Below the pieces are notes generated by a model. The model was given only the letters and a program-made list of their open reading frames with translations, made no database searches and was not told the origin of the DNA. A program made the position numbers and the translations under genes. DNA of 64,000 nt from Segatella oulorum JCM 14966 (lineage in GTDB: Bacteria > Bacteroidota > Bacteroidia > Bacteroidales > Bacteroidaceae): NCBI RefSeq assembly GCF_000613785.1, contig NZ_BAJQ01000001.1:1-64000 (forward strand), given 5' to 3'. Numbering within the stretch: the stretch's first letter is position 1; each line of letters opens with the position of its first letter. Shown here in pieces: positions 46,677 to 56,351 of the stretch.

Positions 46677-48032
46677 ATGAAAACAAACATATATATCATC
46701 GCATTTGCATGCGTAGCTACAGCCTTTACGGGCTGTAGCCCCGACTATAACTACGATGGCGAATATGATGTTGCAGGTTATTTCAGTGGTTCTGACCCAC
46801 GCAGCAACCTCATCAGTTTCCCATCCAATGTGCAAGAATACGATAATGCGTTTACAGCAGGCATTCCTGTTGGGCAAGATAGCCACACCTTTACTTTCAC
46901 TGCGCGCATTAGTCGCAACTTAACAGCACCCACAAAAGTGCAAGTTGCCTATGCCGCCGATGCGCCTTTGCTCACCACTACCTATAAAGACTATCAGGTG
47001 GTTGCAGCTAAGCAGTTGGCCATTCCCAACAATGGTGTTTTCGAATGGAACAAAGATAGCATACAGCAACAAGTTGCTTTAACGGTGAATAGCCTTGGCA
47101 CTTTAACGAAACCTTCAGTAGTTCCTGTTCGCATCACGCCTACTACCGATGCCCTGTCAAGTCCTTCTACGGTAAAACAGGACTATGCTTACATTCTCAT
47201 CCAGCCCAAAGAGATGTGGTCTGCGGAACTCGATGGCGATGGAGCAACAGTGAGAATGACCGGCTTGGGCAATAGTTACACGGGCTCTACAGCACTTAAT
47301 GTGTTGTTTGCTACCGAAAAAGTTGTGCGTGAGAACTGTAAAGTGGGACTTGAGCGCGACAATACGCTCTTCAAAAGCAATAGCGGTAAGGAGTTGGCTC
47401 CCGAGGGAATCTCTACCACTACGCAAGTAGATGCCACCAATCAAGAGTATGTTCAGGCTACCGTACACTTGCAACATGCGGAGAAATTCACTATAGCGGG
47501 TGAATATGTACTTCCCATGCGTGCCGTGTTCTACGACAAAGATGGCAACAAACACAACATCGCAGGTGGCGAGGTGCTCATTCCTATTAATGTGGTTGAC
47601 ATTGCTTTTGCAAACGCTGCAGCCACACCATCGGGCACAATGATACCTAGTAGCAACTATCAGCTCTCGCTTTCTACTCCGTTGAAGTATGGAACGATTG
47701 AAAATCTGACCGATGGTGATACCGAACAATATGGCTATCTGTCCCATGGGACATCGACGTTGACCATTGATTTAAACCAAACGACAAATGTGAAGGGCAT
47801 CAGAATCGGCATGTATATCCTCACAGGATTTGAATATTACACCGATAAAGTGCGCGTGTATGGCAGCACCGATGGTGCCAAATGGCTGCCGCTGTCCGAA
47901 GATATTCGTTTGCATGAGACCACATGGAACAACATCAACGCCACAAAGTCTGTCAATGTGCGCTATTTGAAGTTAGAGTTTAGCGTTTCAGACTCTTTCG
48001 GTTCATTGTCCGAAATCGAGGTCTATAAATAA
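46677..48032 (+). CDS. DUF1735 and F5/8 type C (CBM32-like) surface lipoprotein
   Basis: 451 residues; lipobox AFTGCSPD. DUF1735 occupies about 50-165 (HTFTFTARISRNLTAPTKVQV). The C-terminal 140 residues are a discoidin/F5-8C module, seen from STLTIDLNQTTNVKGIRIGM, DKVRVYGSTDGAKWLPLSED and VRYLKLEFSVSDSFGSLSEI. Discoidin modules in such loci bind galactose or GlcNAc ends. Last gene of the plus-strand part of the glycan locus. Confidence 0.88.
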   Translation: MKTNIYIIAFACVATAFTGCSPDYNYDGEYDVAGYFSGSDPRSNLISFPSNVQEYDNAFTAGIPVGQDSHTFTFTARISRNLTAPTKVQVAYAADAPLLTTTYKDYQVVAAKQLAIPNNGVFEWNKDSIQQQVALTVNSLGTLTKPSVVPVRITPTTDALSSPSTVKQDYAYILIQPKEMWSAELDGDGATVRMTGLGNSYTGSTALNVLFATEKVVRENCKVGLERDNTLFKSNSGKELAPEGISTTTQVDATNQEYVQATVHLQHAEKFTIAGEYVLPMRAVFYDKDGNKHNIAGGEVLIPINVVDIAFANAAATPSGTMIPSSNYQLSLSTPLKYGTIENLTDGDTEQYGYLSHGTSTLTIDLNQTTNVKGIRIGMYILTGFEYYTDKVRVYGSTDGAKWLPLSEDIRLHETTWNNINATKSVNVRYLKLEFSVSDSFGSLSEIEVYK

Positions 48033-48058
48033 ACTCCGTTCGTTATAATAACGAAAAT

Positions 48059-48116
48059 AAAGCGAGCTGTATTACGGATAAGTTCTATCCAAGATGCAGC
48101 CCGCTTTTTGTTTTTG
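48059..48116 (+). terminator. Terminator of the plus-strand glycan operon
   Basis: AAAGCGAGCTG at 48059 pairs with CAGCCCGCTTT with one mismatch, and GGATA/TATCC pairs further in. TTTTTGTTTTT follows. Confidence 0.75.
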
Positions 48117-48206
48117 GCTCCTTACAAGATATTTTCCGTGGACTATACGTGTCTATGCGATGCCCTTGTGCGCCAATTATTTTTACCTTTCGTAACACTT
48201 AAAAAG

Positions 48207-48246
48207 AACCTCTGCAAAGCATTTGGGAGAAAGCTTTGCAGAGGTT
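48207..48246 (-). terminator. Terminator of the minus-strand glycosidase genes
   Basis: AACCTCTGCAAAGC (48207-48220) pairs perfectly with GCTTTGCAGAGGTT (48233-48246), 12-base loop; on the minus strand CTTTTTAAG follows. It is 55 bases beyond the GH95 stop. Confidence 0.75.
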
Positions 48247-48301
48247 GAATCAATAAGTGGCCTGCACACGTACTATGCACAGACACTTTTTCTCATGAAG
48301 G

Positions 48302-50815
48302 CTATCGTTTCCACCGGCCTTGTCGCCATAAAAGCCTATAGGTTTGGCCTTTTTTTGTGTCAAAACGCAACGTTTTTCCGTGGTAGTTGAGCGTGCAAGG
48401 TTCGCCGGCCAGCGATTTAACCACTACCGATTGCAATATGCCCTGCTGCCACTTCAGCCCCACTTCAAAGCCACCGCGGGCACAAAGGCCACGCACTTCG
48501 CCTTGTTTCCAGCTATCAGGCAGTGCAGGAAGCACGTCGATGAAGCCGGCATGACTTTGCAATAACATCTCGGTGATGCCCGCAGTGCCACCAAAATTAC
48601 CATCAATTTGGAAGGGAGGATGCGTGTCCCAAAGGTTGTTGAGCGTGCCGTCTTTCAACAGGTTGCGCACCAAAAGATAAGCATGATTGCCGTCGTGCAG
48701 GCGTGCCCACTGGTTAATTTTCCATCCCATGCTCCAACCTGTAGCACCATCTCCCCGATGTTCTAACACCACTCCTGCGGCTTTTGCTAAGGCAGGTGTG
48801 GTAGAAGGCGTAATGGTGTGGCCGGGATGCAAACCAAAGAGGTGGTTCACATGGCGGTGATGGTCGTTGGGATCGTCAATATCTTCCGACCATTCTTGCA
48901 ACTGACCATAGCGTCCTATGCGATAAGGTGGCAACTTCTTCAGCACCGTTTGCCACTGCTTGCGAGTTGCCTCGTCCACTTGAAGCACCTTACTGGCCGC
49001 AATGGCATCAAGTAAAATCTCGCGAATAACGGCGTGTACGAAGGTCACTCCTTCGTCAATAGGCCCATGTTCGGGCGAAGTTGAAGGTGCCGCAGTATAG
49101 GTTCCATCGGGCTTGTGCCACAGATAATCCACCGCAAAGTTGGCACTCTGCTTGATGATGTCGTAGAGTGTGGAGCGCAAAAACGGCTTGTCACGGGTGA
49201 AATCATAATATTCCCACAAGTGTGTAGCAAGCCAAGGACCACCCATTGGACAAAGATTCCACGACATATCTTCACTCGCAAGAGGGGCAGTGAAGCCGAA
49301 AATGTTGCTCGAAACCGAGGTGGTCCAGCCGCGTGCACCATAATAAGCCTTCGCAGTTACTGCACCGGGCTTCACCAATGTGCGCACAAAGTCGACCAAA
49401 GGCAACGCACACTCATTGAGGTTTGTGGTGTGCACGGGCCAATAATTCATTTGCACATTGATGTTATTATGGTAGTCTACGCGCCACGGACCATCGACAT
49501 TATTGTGCCAAAGGCCTTGCAGATTGGCCGGTAAGTTGCCGGGACGCGAGCTGGCAATGAGCAGATAACGGCCAAACTGATAGTAGAGTTCTTCCAAATA
49601 ATTGTCGGTAGCGCCGTTGCGATAGGCTGCCAAACGCTGTGTAGTGGGCACATCTTTATCGTTTGTTTGCACCGCATTGAGCTGCAACTTCACCCGCTGA
49701 AAGAGAGGCGAATAATCCTTGAAATGACGCTGAAACAGCTGTGCATAGCCCCTTTCCACAGCCTGTTGCATCCATTTTTCGGTGGTTACTTCGGGCTGAA
49801 CACCCACATAAGTTTTGGGATTATGGAAGTCAGGATTGAAATTGATGCGGTAATCGGTGTCGGCCGTGATGAGGAAAACCACCTCATCAGCTCCTTTTAT
49901 CGTCAGCGTTTGCCCCGAGTTTTCGAGCGTTCCACCATGCGTTACCGCCTGAATGCGCACCACATACTGCATGCCATTGCTGTCTAAAGCACCGCGATAC
50001 ACCAATCCATTGGCACCATCGGCCTGCATCTTGCCCGTTGAAACAGGGTTGGGCGCATAGTGAAAACACAGGTTCTGCATACCTTTAGCATTGGCCTTGA
50101 AGCGCAACACCATTACGTTGTCGGGATAAGAGATAAAGGCCGTGCGCGCATAACGCACACCATCGTGCACAAATTGCACCAATGTGCGCGCCGAGTCTAA
50201 CGACAATTCGCGTCGATAGCCACTAATCTGTGCTTCATTGAGCCCCGTTTCGATGGTCAATTCGCCCATGGTGGTGAAGTTTCCAAAGCGGAAAGGCTTC
50301 TCAGCATACGATTCATAGGCTGCCAAACCGTTGAAGTTTTTACGCGTTAGGCTGTCGGCTTTGGCCTTATCGCCCGCCAAAAAGGCCGCCCGAATGGCTT
50401 TAAGCACAGGCGCAGCATGCTTGTTGACGTTCCAATAATAGTTTGCATCGCTACTCACTCCGGGGCCTCCGCGCCACAAACTCTTTTCATTTAAGGTGAT
50501 ACGTTCTGCGGCAATCGACCCCAAAATGTTTGCTCCTAAGCTGCCATTGCCGATGGGTAGCGAGGCCGACTCCCACTCTTCGTCGGGATTTTTGGCAGTG
50601 TCACCCGCCGATTCGGGTTTGTTTTCTCCTTTCCACATCTCTGGTCGCCCTCCATACCACACGGCTTTACCTTTTAATGTGCACGGCGTGTCAAACCAAA
50701 TGTGCAGTGGTCGGTGTGTAACAGCACTGCCGGCATGCCCCGAAAGGGCACTGAAAAACAGGAAAAACAGGGCGGAAACACGAACAGGGCATCCTATTTT
50801 CGTCATCGCTTTCAT
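48302..50815 (-). CDS. Alpha-L-fucosidase, GH95
   Basis: Inverting fucosidase typical for Fuc-alpha-1,2-Gal of H, A and B antigens and mucin. 837 residues; signal peptide VSALFFLFFSALSGHAGS. N-terminal beta-sandwich SLPIGNGSLGANILGS and ITLNEKSLWRGGPG. The (alpha/alpha)6 barrel has NINVQMNYWPVH (the Asn pair that activates water), STSPEHGPIDEG with the general acid Glu582, and PPFQIDGNFGGTAGI with the conserved Asp. All key residues are in place. Some GH95 members act on galactose instead; Thr/His differences were not judged. It shares its strand with GH109, GH110 and the SusD remnant. Confidence 0.93.
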   Translation of the reverse strand: MKAMTKIGCPVRVSALFFLFFSALSGHAGSAVTHRPLHIWFDTPCTLKGKAVWYGGRPEMWKGENKPESAGDTAKNPDEEWESASLPIGNGSLGANILGSIAAERITLNEKSLWRGGPGVSSDANYYWNVNKHAAPVLKAIRAAFLAGDKAKADSLTRKNFNGLAAYESYAEKPFRFGNFTTMGELTIETGLNEAQISGYRRELSLDSARTLVQFVHDGVRYARTAFISYPDNVMVLRFKANAKGMQNLCFHYAPNPVSTGKMQADGANGLVYRGALDSNGMQYVVRIQAVTHGGTLENSGQTLTIKGADEVVFLITADTDYRINFNPDFHNPKTYVGVQPEVTTEKWMQQAVERGYAQLFQRHFKDYSPLFQRVKLQLNAVQTNDKDVPTTQRLAAYRNGATDNYLEELYYQFGRYLLIASSRPGNLPANLQGLWHNNVDGPWRVDYHNNINVQMNYWPVHTTNLNECALPLVDFVRTLVKPGAVTAKAYYGARGWTTSVSSNIFGFTAPLASEDMSWNLCPMGGPWLATHLWEYYDFTRDKPFLRSTLYDIIKQSANFAVDYLWHKPDGTYTAAPSTSPEHGPIDEGVTFVHAVIREILLDAIAASKVLQVDEATRKQWQTVLKKLPPYRIGRYGQLQEWSEDIDDPNDHHRHVNHLFGLHPGHTITPSTTPALAKAAGVVLEHRGDGATGWSMGWKINQWARLHDGNHAYLLVRNLLKDGTLNNLWDTHPPFQIDGNFGGTAGITEMLLQSHAGFIDVLPALPDSWKQGEVRGLCARGGFEVGLKWQQGILQSVVVKSLAGEPCTLNYHGKTLRFDTKKGQTYRLLWRQGRWKR

Positions 50816-50917
50816 CTGATTTTGAAATTAAAAAACTGCTGAAGCAAGCTTAAAAGCACTTGCTATCAGCAGTCCAAACTAATACTATATGAAAAATTAA
50901 ATTCTAAATAAAATGAT

Positions 50918-52330
50918 TTATTCGGCCATAGCATGGTGGAAACCATTGAGCTTTTTCCAGCCACCACGCGTGAAATCGGGCACCGCTACAGGCGCATTGC
51001 CATTTTCAATCGACAATCTTGTGAGTTCAGCCATGCAGCACCACTCTGCCAAGTCATAGACATCCATGTCCAAAGGCAGACCATTGTGCAAGCAATAAAC
51101 CAAGCGATAGTCCATGATATAGTCCATACCGCCGTGGCCACCCACCTTTTTAGCCTCTTCTTCCAACATCTTTGTGATGGGATGCTTATATTGTTTCATC
51201 AAGGCTTCCTTCACATTCTCGGGCACAGCAGCGTGCATATTCAAATTCTCCAAGTTGGGAACTTCGCTGTTTTTGAGCTGTTTGGGACGGAAACAATATT
51301 GCTCAATAGGATATTTATTCGCGAAACCATCGGTTCCGGTGAGCTGATACATGCGGCTATAGGGGCGTGGATTCATCACATCATGCTGAATTTGAATGGT
51401 CTTTCCATTCTCTGTTCGAATGAAAGTCATCGTGTGATCGCCGTTCTGGAAAGGCTTACTGTGGTCGTCAACACCATATTTCTTTGCCAATTCGGGGCCT
51501 GTAACGGCCTTCGTATCCATGGCAACAAGCGTCTTTAAACGGTCACCTCGGTGGATATTCAACAACTGACAAGCCGGGCCTAAGCCATGTGTAGCATACA
51601 CATCGCCACGATATTCGTTGTTATAATTCAAGCGCCAGTTGTTATAATAATAAGGCCAAAACTCCTCAAGGTTGTGGATATACGAACCTTCTACATGCAG
51701 AATGTCACCAAACAAACCGTGTTGGGCCATGTTGAGTGTGGTCATTTCAAAGAAGTCATACACGCAATTCTCCAACTGCATGCAATGCTTACGGGTGCGT
51801 TCTGACGTGTTGATGAGCTGCCAAATCTCATCTAAAGTCATGGCAGCAGGCACTTCTATCGCAGCATGTTTACCGTGTTCCATTGCGTAAACACCCATCT
51901 GTGCATGGTGTTTCCAATCGGTTGCAATGTAAACCAAGTCAATATCCTTGCGCTCACACAGCTTTTTCCAGGCATCTTCACTACCGGTATAAACGGCAGC
52001 TTTAGGGAACTTTCCCTTTACAAGTTCGTTTTGTGCGCGCTCAATATTCTTCGGAACCAAGTCGCAAATAGCCTTGATTTCGACACCGGGCAGGTGCACC
52101 CAGCGCTCAATGACGCCGATGCCACGCATACCTAAACCGATAACACCAATGCGAACGGTTTTCAATTTGGGAGCGGTGAGGCCTATAACGTCTTGTTGTC
52201 CGGCAGGACGTGCGGGAGTTACTACTTCAATTGGCGCATACTTCTTGTCCAATTGCTGAGCTGTTACAGCTGAGGCCGCAAAGCTAAAGAGTGCAAATGC
52301 GGCACAAATGAATGATAATCTTTTTTTCAT
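50918..52330 (-). CDS. GH109-like alpha-N-acetylgalactosaminidase (Gfo/Idh/MocA fold)
   Basis: 470 residues. Signal peptide (AAFALFSFAASAVTAQ), then an NAD-binding Rossmann domain VRIGVIGLGMRGIGVIERW, KAICDLVPKNIERAQ and AAIEVPAAMTLDEIW, then a Gfo/Idh C-terminal domain with YATHGLGPACQLL and VGGHGGMDYIMDYRLVY. GH109 enzymes keep NAD+ bound and remove terminal alpha-1,3-GalNAc, the blood-group A determinant. Export and location between GH95 and GH110 favour this over a cytoplasmic dehydrogenase. Exact substrate is inferred. Confidence 0.88.
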   Translation of the reverse strand: MKKRLSFICAAFALFSFAASAVTAQQLDKKYAPIEVVTPARPAGQQDVIGLTAPKLKTVRIGVIGLGMRGIGVIERWVHLPGVEIKAICDLVPKNIERAQNELVKGKFPKAAVYTGSEDAWKKLCERKDIDLVYIATDWKHHAQMGVYAMEHGKHAAIEVPAAMTLDEIWQLINTSERTRKHCMQLENCVYDFFEMTTLNMAQHGLFGDILHVEGSYIHNLEEFWPYYYNNWRLNYNNEYRGDVYATHGLGPACQLLNIHRGDRLKTLVAMDTKAVTGPELAKKYGVDDHSKPFQNGDHTMTFIRTENGKTIQIQHDVMNPRPYSRMYQLTGTDGFANKYPIEQYCFRPKQLKNSEVPNLENLNMHAAVPENVKEALMKQYKHPITKMLEEEAKKVGGHGGMDYIMDYRLVYCLHNGLPLDMDVYDLAEWCCMAELTRLSIENGNAPVAVPDFTRGGWKKLNGFHHAMAE

Positions 52331-52480
52331 AAGCCATTAAAAGGAACGGTCTTTTAGTTATAAACAACCAACCAATCCATATTACGTATTCTACCTTTAT
52401 TTATTTTCTGTCTTTTAATGTATAATAACATTTCGGGATAAGCACCGTGTGCTGCCACCAATGGTTGCCCATACATTGCC

Positions 52481-54289
52481 TCATTTTGCAAGTTTCGGTT
52501 TCATGTTGACAAACTGAATGGTGCGAAGTGTGAAAGGAACCGGAAAGCGATTGCCTTTGATAACGACATCACTACATCCATCAAGGATGAACCATTTGCT
52601 GCCGGTTTCCGAGGCTGACGGATGGACTTCAACCCTATTCCCCTTAAAAACTAAGTCTGAAGTGCTCTTGGCATAGAGCAGAGGATTGCCGAAAGTGACG
52701 AAATGATTGTTGATGATGCGCACATCTTGGTGCACGGGATGGCGCGCATCAATCACTGTGTTCGACGGATTTAAAGCAATCACGGCATGAGAAGGATGTC
52801 CGTTATAGGCGCAACCCTCGAAGCGATTGTCCTCGATGAGCACATCTTTCACCGGGCCAGATTCATACCATCCCGAGGCATCTCCCTCTATCAGTATGGC
52901 ACTCATGCCTGTATAATCATAGGTGTTGTTGCGGATGATCACGCGTCGTGGCGTGGTGACAAGAGTCCCACGCGTGCTGGTTCGCGAGAAATAGCAATGG
53001 CTAATTTCCACTTCGGGCGTGCAAGTGAGGTTCTCCACACAATCACTTTGTAATTGAAGGGTTTTGGGAATGGGGCGCAAAAACGTTACTTCCATGATGC
53101 GTGGCGACAACAATCGTGCCGTTTTCACCACGTTTTCAGCATACCGAAGCATGGTTGATGCCTGCACGAAGGCCACGGTGTCGCCGGCAAAGAACGCCTG
53201 GAAACCATAGCTTTGCGGATGCATAAAACGCAGATGCAGCGTGTAATCGTCCACACGTTCCACCGCCCGTAGGTTCGTTCCATGCACATTAATGGGGTCA
53301 TCTTGCGCCCCAACAAACCGGCAACTGTCAATGCTTATCTTACCACTACAACCCGAAAAGTGCATAAAGTCGGCCGAAGAGGCCAACAAACGCGTGCTCC
53401 CTTCGCGCGGAGCACACCGCACTTGGTGCATAGTGATGTTGCGACAATACTGACTTACAATGCCTAAACCGTGCATATAGTGCACACCGATGTTGCGAAT
53501 GGTGATGTTTTGACTCTCAAACAAAAACATTCCCACTTGGTCGCGAATAATATCGCGCACCGTTATCGTATGATTTGGTTGGAAATCTCTACCATATTGT
53601 GTGGTAAAGTGCACCACATTTGGCGACAATTCAGTAGCTTTTGCTTGCGAAAGAATTTCCCACCCTTTGCTATATTCAAAATGATGGGTCTCAGGATTGT
53701 ACTCAATGCAATGCGGATAGTTTGTGCGCCAGCCTTCACCTACCCATGACATTCGGCCGTTAACAATGATGTATCGGCTATCAGGATGCACGCGTGCGGT
53801 CACCCCTTGCGCATCAACTTTGAGATAAGTGAGTTCAGAACCGCCTGGTCTTTCGAAGTCAAAATGAATGTTTTGCAACCGCATGTTGCGGCAATGTGCC
53901 AAAGTGAGCATCGTCATCTTGCCATGAAACATGAGCGTTGCATCGTTTCCTTCAATGGTTAAGCCCTCCATGTCCTCCAGAAACAGCCCAATGGTTTTTA
54001 CTTTTGAGGGGCATTCGGTCTCCGAAGACGTGTTCGAAATATAATATTCCTTGCGCGTTGCCTCGGTAGGCCACAGGTCATAGCGACCCGATTGAAACAC
54101 CATTACGCGGCTTTTCCATCGCTTGGCATCGGCAATCACTTGTTGCAAACGTGCCGTTTGGTCCTCACGTGTGTCGGGATGCACGCCATAATCGGCCACA
54201 AACAAGGTGTCATGAGGTGCCGCTTGCGTGGGTAGGGCATACGCTAAGAGGCACAACCATAATCCTAAACCTAATTTTATCTGTTTCAT
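52481..54289 (-). CDS. GH110-like alpha-1,3-galactosidase
   Basis: 602 residues from ATG 54289 (MKQIKLGLGLWLC...), where the signal peptide begins; the frame extends 17 codons upstream. The fold is a right-handed beta-helix with repeated strands (LTIEGNDATLMFHG, MRLQNIHFDFERPGG, ITIRNIGVHYMHGLG, ISIDSCRFVGAQDDPINVHG, VLIEDNRFEGCAYNGH). The QDDPINVHG block and TRGTLVTTPRRVIIRNNTYD are typical of GH110, inverting enzymes that remove alpha-1,3-Gal, the blood-group B determinant or linear alpha-Gal. Subfamily A or B cannot be told by eye. Confidence 0.87.
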   Translation of the reverse strand: MKQIKLGLGLWLCLLAYALPTQAAPHDTLFVADYGVHPDTREDQTARLQQVIADAKRWKSRVMVFQSGRYDLWPTEATRKEYYISNTSSETECPSKVKTIGLFLEDMEGLTIEGNDATLMFHGKMTMLTLAHCRNMRLQNIHFDFERPGGSELTYLKVDAQGVTARVHPDSRYIIVNGRMSWVGEGWRTNYPHCIEYNPETHHFEYSKGWEILSQAKATELSPNVVHFTTQYGRDFQPNHTITVRDIIRDQVGMFLFESQNITIRNIGVHYMHGLGIVSQYCRNITMHQVRCAPREGSTRLLASSADFMHFSGCSGKISIDSCRFVGAQDDPINVHGTNLRAVERVDDYTLHLRFMHPQSYGFQAFFAGDTVAFVQASTMLRYAENVVKTARLLSPRIMEVTFLRPIPKTLQLQSDCVENLTCTPEVEISHCYFSRTSTRGTLVTTPRRVIIRNNTYDYTGMSAILIEGDASGWYESGPVKDVLIEDNRFEGCAYNGHPSHAVIALNPSNTVIDARHPVHQDVRIINNHFVTFGNPLLYAKSTSDLVFKGNRVEVHPSASETGSKWFILDGCSDVVIKGNRFPVPFTLRTIQFVNMKPKLAK

Positions 54290-54454
54290 AAAACAATTTT
54301 TTCTATGCTGTTTGTCTACATCTTCTTGAAGGGCTTGCAACGGATTGCTTGTGCTTTAAAGAAAAAACGTAGGGCGGCTCACACACCATTTGTAGAAAAA
54401 TCAGCATGTTACAGCCACCCTTTTGCGCTTTCTAAATATAGAACCAAGTAAGAA

Positions 54455-54931
54455 CTATCTTGTGAACTGAACAATCTTAATCTTCCAAATCTTGGTGTTC
54501 CCGTTGGCAGCTTTCACACTAAACTTACGTTCTTGGCTCCAATCGTCGGGTGTTCCCAAGGCTGCCGCGCCATCAACTGGCGTGATGCGTGCGGCTGTTG
54601 ACACCGTTACCTGTGCCCAAAGCGGGTGCTGTGACACTTGATTGCGCACGGCTGTTGTGAAATCGCCCGATGCTGCGGGAACTGTTACCGTAGCTTCTAT
54701 CGTGCCGGCATCGGCATTTACCACCGAAGTGGTGTTTAAACGCACTTCTTTAACGATAGGCTCTTGCGTGATAGGATCTTTCACATCGCTGGCCCAACGA
54801 TAGTAGAATTGCACGGCACTGATATTGGCTTCTTCATAAGAAGGGAGGTCTTCCCAACTGCATGCGCTCAACGCAAAGGTACAAAATAATAGACTCAGAA
54901 GAAGGAAAAGGTGTGATTTTATTTGTTTCAT
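54455..54931 (-). CDS. Small SusD-associated surface lipoprotein
   Basis: 158 residues; lipobox FALSACSWED. The rest is beta-rich (ISAVQFYYRWASDV, TIEATVTVPAAS, WKIKIVQF), resembling DUF5018-type lipoproteins found after SusD genes, though I am unsure of the family. It follows the SusD remnant by 24 bases and precedes GH110 on the same strand, so it belonged to a second SusCD operon. Confidence 0.7.
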   Translation of the reverse strand: MKQIKSHLFLLLSLLFCTFALSACSWEDLPSYEEANISAVQFYYRWASDVKDPITQEPIVKEVRLNTTSVVNADAGTIEATVTVPAASGDFTTAVRNQVSQHPLWAQVTVSTAARITPVDGAAALGTPDDWSQERKFSVKAANGNTKIWKIKIVQFTR

Positions 54932-54955
54932 ATCCTAAAAATTTGAATGATGTGA

Positions 54956-55259
54956 TTATTCCCAACCTGGATTTTGGTCGGTATCTTTGATGGCTGAATT
55001 GGCTTGTATCACAGATTTTGTGATGGGGAAGAGGTAAGAACGGGTGTCAAACGTGCGCTGGTCGTTGGATAATTGCACATTACCCACGTAAGCTGCCGTG
55101 CGATCGGTTTTGATTTCAATAAATGTTGCAGGTGCGGTGAGTTCGTCAATCACGCTTCCCGGTGCCTTACCATCATTGGCTTCGTGTCCATATTGCCCCA
55201 ACGAAGCAGGCTAAAATACCAGTCTCCTTCCCAAAAAAGTTCCACACGGCGTTCTGTTT
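54956..55259 (-). pseudogene. SusD C-terminal remnant, truncated at a repeat
   Basis: Only about the last 100 codons of a SusD remain: ERRVELFWEGDWYFSLLRWG (the conserved SusD block), then GQYGHEANDGKAPG, and the classic end SYLFPITKSVIQANSAI...NPGW. A frame break at 55197-55200 is repaired by one G. Upstream, coding sequence ends abruptly at 55259 against the intergenic repeat starting 55260. The first three quarters of SusD and all of its SusC are missing. So a third SusCD pair was lost here by deletion or insertion. Confidence 0.85.
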
Positions 55260-55570
55260 TATCCGTACTTATCACACCGTGGTGGATAAGTTGTGTAACA
55301 ATATATACCAAATTGTTCGGTAATCTCTATTGAATTGCCCGGCAAAGTGGGCTTCTTTGCCGGGCAATCTATGCTATATTGTTTGGCAATCGCTATCGCA
55401 ATGTTTTATGGTCTTGTCCAAGTGGCAAGATAATAGGGGGAGTATGGGGTGGCAACTCAATACGAGTTATGCTTTTGATTGTCCCATGTTGGTGAATGCA
55501 ATGTGCCTACGTGGGATGGAATGCGCGTCGGAAATAGGCCCAGTATGAGTTTTACCTTTTCGCATTCGGT
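55260..55570. repeat. Composite intergenic repeat, copy B
   Basis: 55260-55314 matches 32082-32136. 55319-55406 is four tandem 22-base units (starts 55319, 55341, 55363, 55385). 55438-55570 matches 20643-20775, again with a short open frame (MGWQL...LVNAMC). This fills the gap between the SusD remnant and the nitroreductase terminator; no other gene is supported here. Confidence 0.65.
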
Positions 55571-55624
55571 TTAAAGACAGTCTAAGGGTGATTTGGTTTT
55601 CATGCGATTTGAGCACAGAATGAA

Positions 55625-55658
55625 TCAAAAAAGGGAAAGCGTTGGTGGCTTTTCCCTT
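55625..55658 (-). terminator. Terminator of the nitroreductase gene
   Basis: AAGGGAAAGC (55631-55640) pairs with GCTTTTCCCTT (55648-55658) with a one-base bulge; six T follow on the minus strand. Confidence 0.6.
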
Positions 55659-55680
55659 CTGAAAATAGCGATGGAATGGG

Positions 55681-56205
55681 CTATTTTATGATGCGATAAT
55701 AATCGGCTTTCCGAGGTTTCACCGTCTTTGGCTGAGACGAAGGATAGCCCAATGCCAACGCACCAATGCCCATGAGTGCTTCAGGAAGTCCCCAATCGCG
55801 CATCAGTTGCTGTCCTTCGGCAGTTTCAAACATTTTCTCTTCCCGATTAATCCAGCAGCTACCTAAGCCCAAACTATGGGCTGCTAACATCATGTTGCCT
55901 AACACTAAACTGCCATCTTTCACGTTGTTGGGCCACTCTTTTGGTGCAAAAACCAACACAATGGTGGGTGCACCATAATAAGGATCGCTGCTCACTTCCA
56001 TCAGCTTTGCATTCTCTTTGCGCAGCCATTCCAACTGTTTTGCGTTTTGAACCGCCACGATATAGGGACTTTGTAATCCTTTTCCAGTGGGCGCCCACGT
56101 GCCCGATTCCAACACCGTTTGCAGTTCTTCGACCGTAATTTGTTCGGCTTTAAAGCTGCGAATGCTACGCCGTTCGCGCAAAGCTTTTAATACTTCGTTG
56201 TCCAT
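55681..56205 (-). CDS. Nitroreductase family protein
   Basis: 174 residues, FMN-dependent NAD(P)H oxidoreductase. Family blocks: LKALRERRSIRSFK at the N-terminus (the RRSIR phosphate-binding motif), LESGTWAPTGKGLQSPYIV, LGNMMLAAHSLGLGSCWI and LPEALMGIGALALGYP. Cytoplasmic. Substrate unknown. Divergent from the TonB-receptor operon. Confidence 0.92.
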   Translation of the reverse strand: MDNEVLKALRERRSIRSFKAEQITVEELQTVLESGTWAPTGKGLQSPYIVAVQNAKQLEWLRKENAKLMEVSSDPYYGAPTIVLVFAPKEWPNNVKDGSLVLGNMMLAAHSLGLGSCWINREEKMFETAEGQQLMRDWGLPEALMGIGALALGYPSSQPKTVKPRKADYYRIIK

Positions 56206-56274
56206 CTTCTATGTTCTTTATGTTAGTTATGGACAAAGATAGTCAAAAAAGGCATAAATACCTATTTGCAGGTA

Positions 56275-56305
56275 TTGTGGTTTTCCATCTGTTCTCATAT
56301 CTTTG
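56275..56305 (+). promoter_or_regulatory. Promoter of the TonB receptor operon
   Basis: ATTG around 56274-56277, 20 bases, then TATCTTTG at 56298-56305, a good match to the Bacteroidota consensus, 47 bases upstream of the ATG at 56352. Confidence 0.6.
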
Positions 56306-56351
56306 CATTGTTTAAAATGAATTTGTATTTAGGATTTTTCGAAAAAAGTTT

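Noticed and set aside
50918-52330. Ordinary cytoplasmic Gfo/Idh/MocA dehydrogenase
   Set aside because: It has a signal peptide and sits among glycosidases with the GH109 pattern, so the glycosidase reading is preferred.
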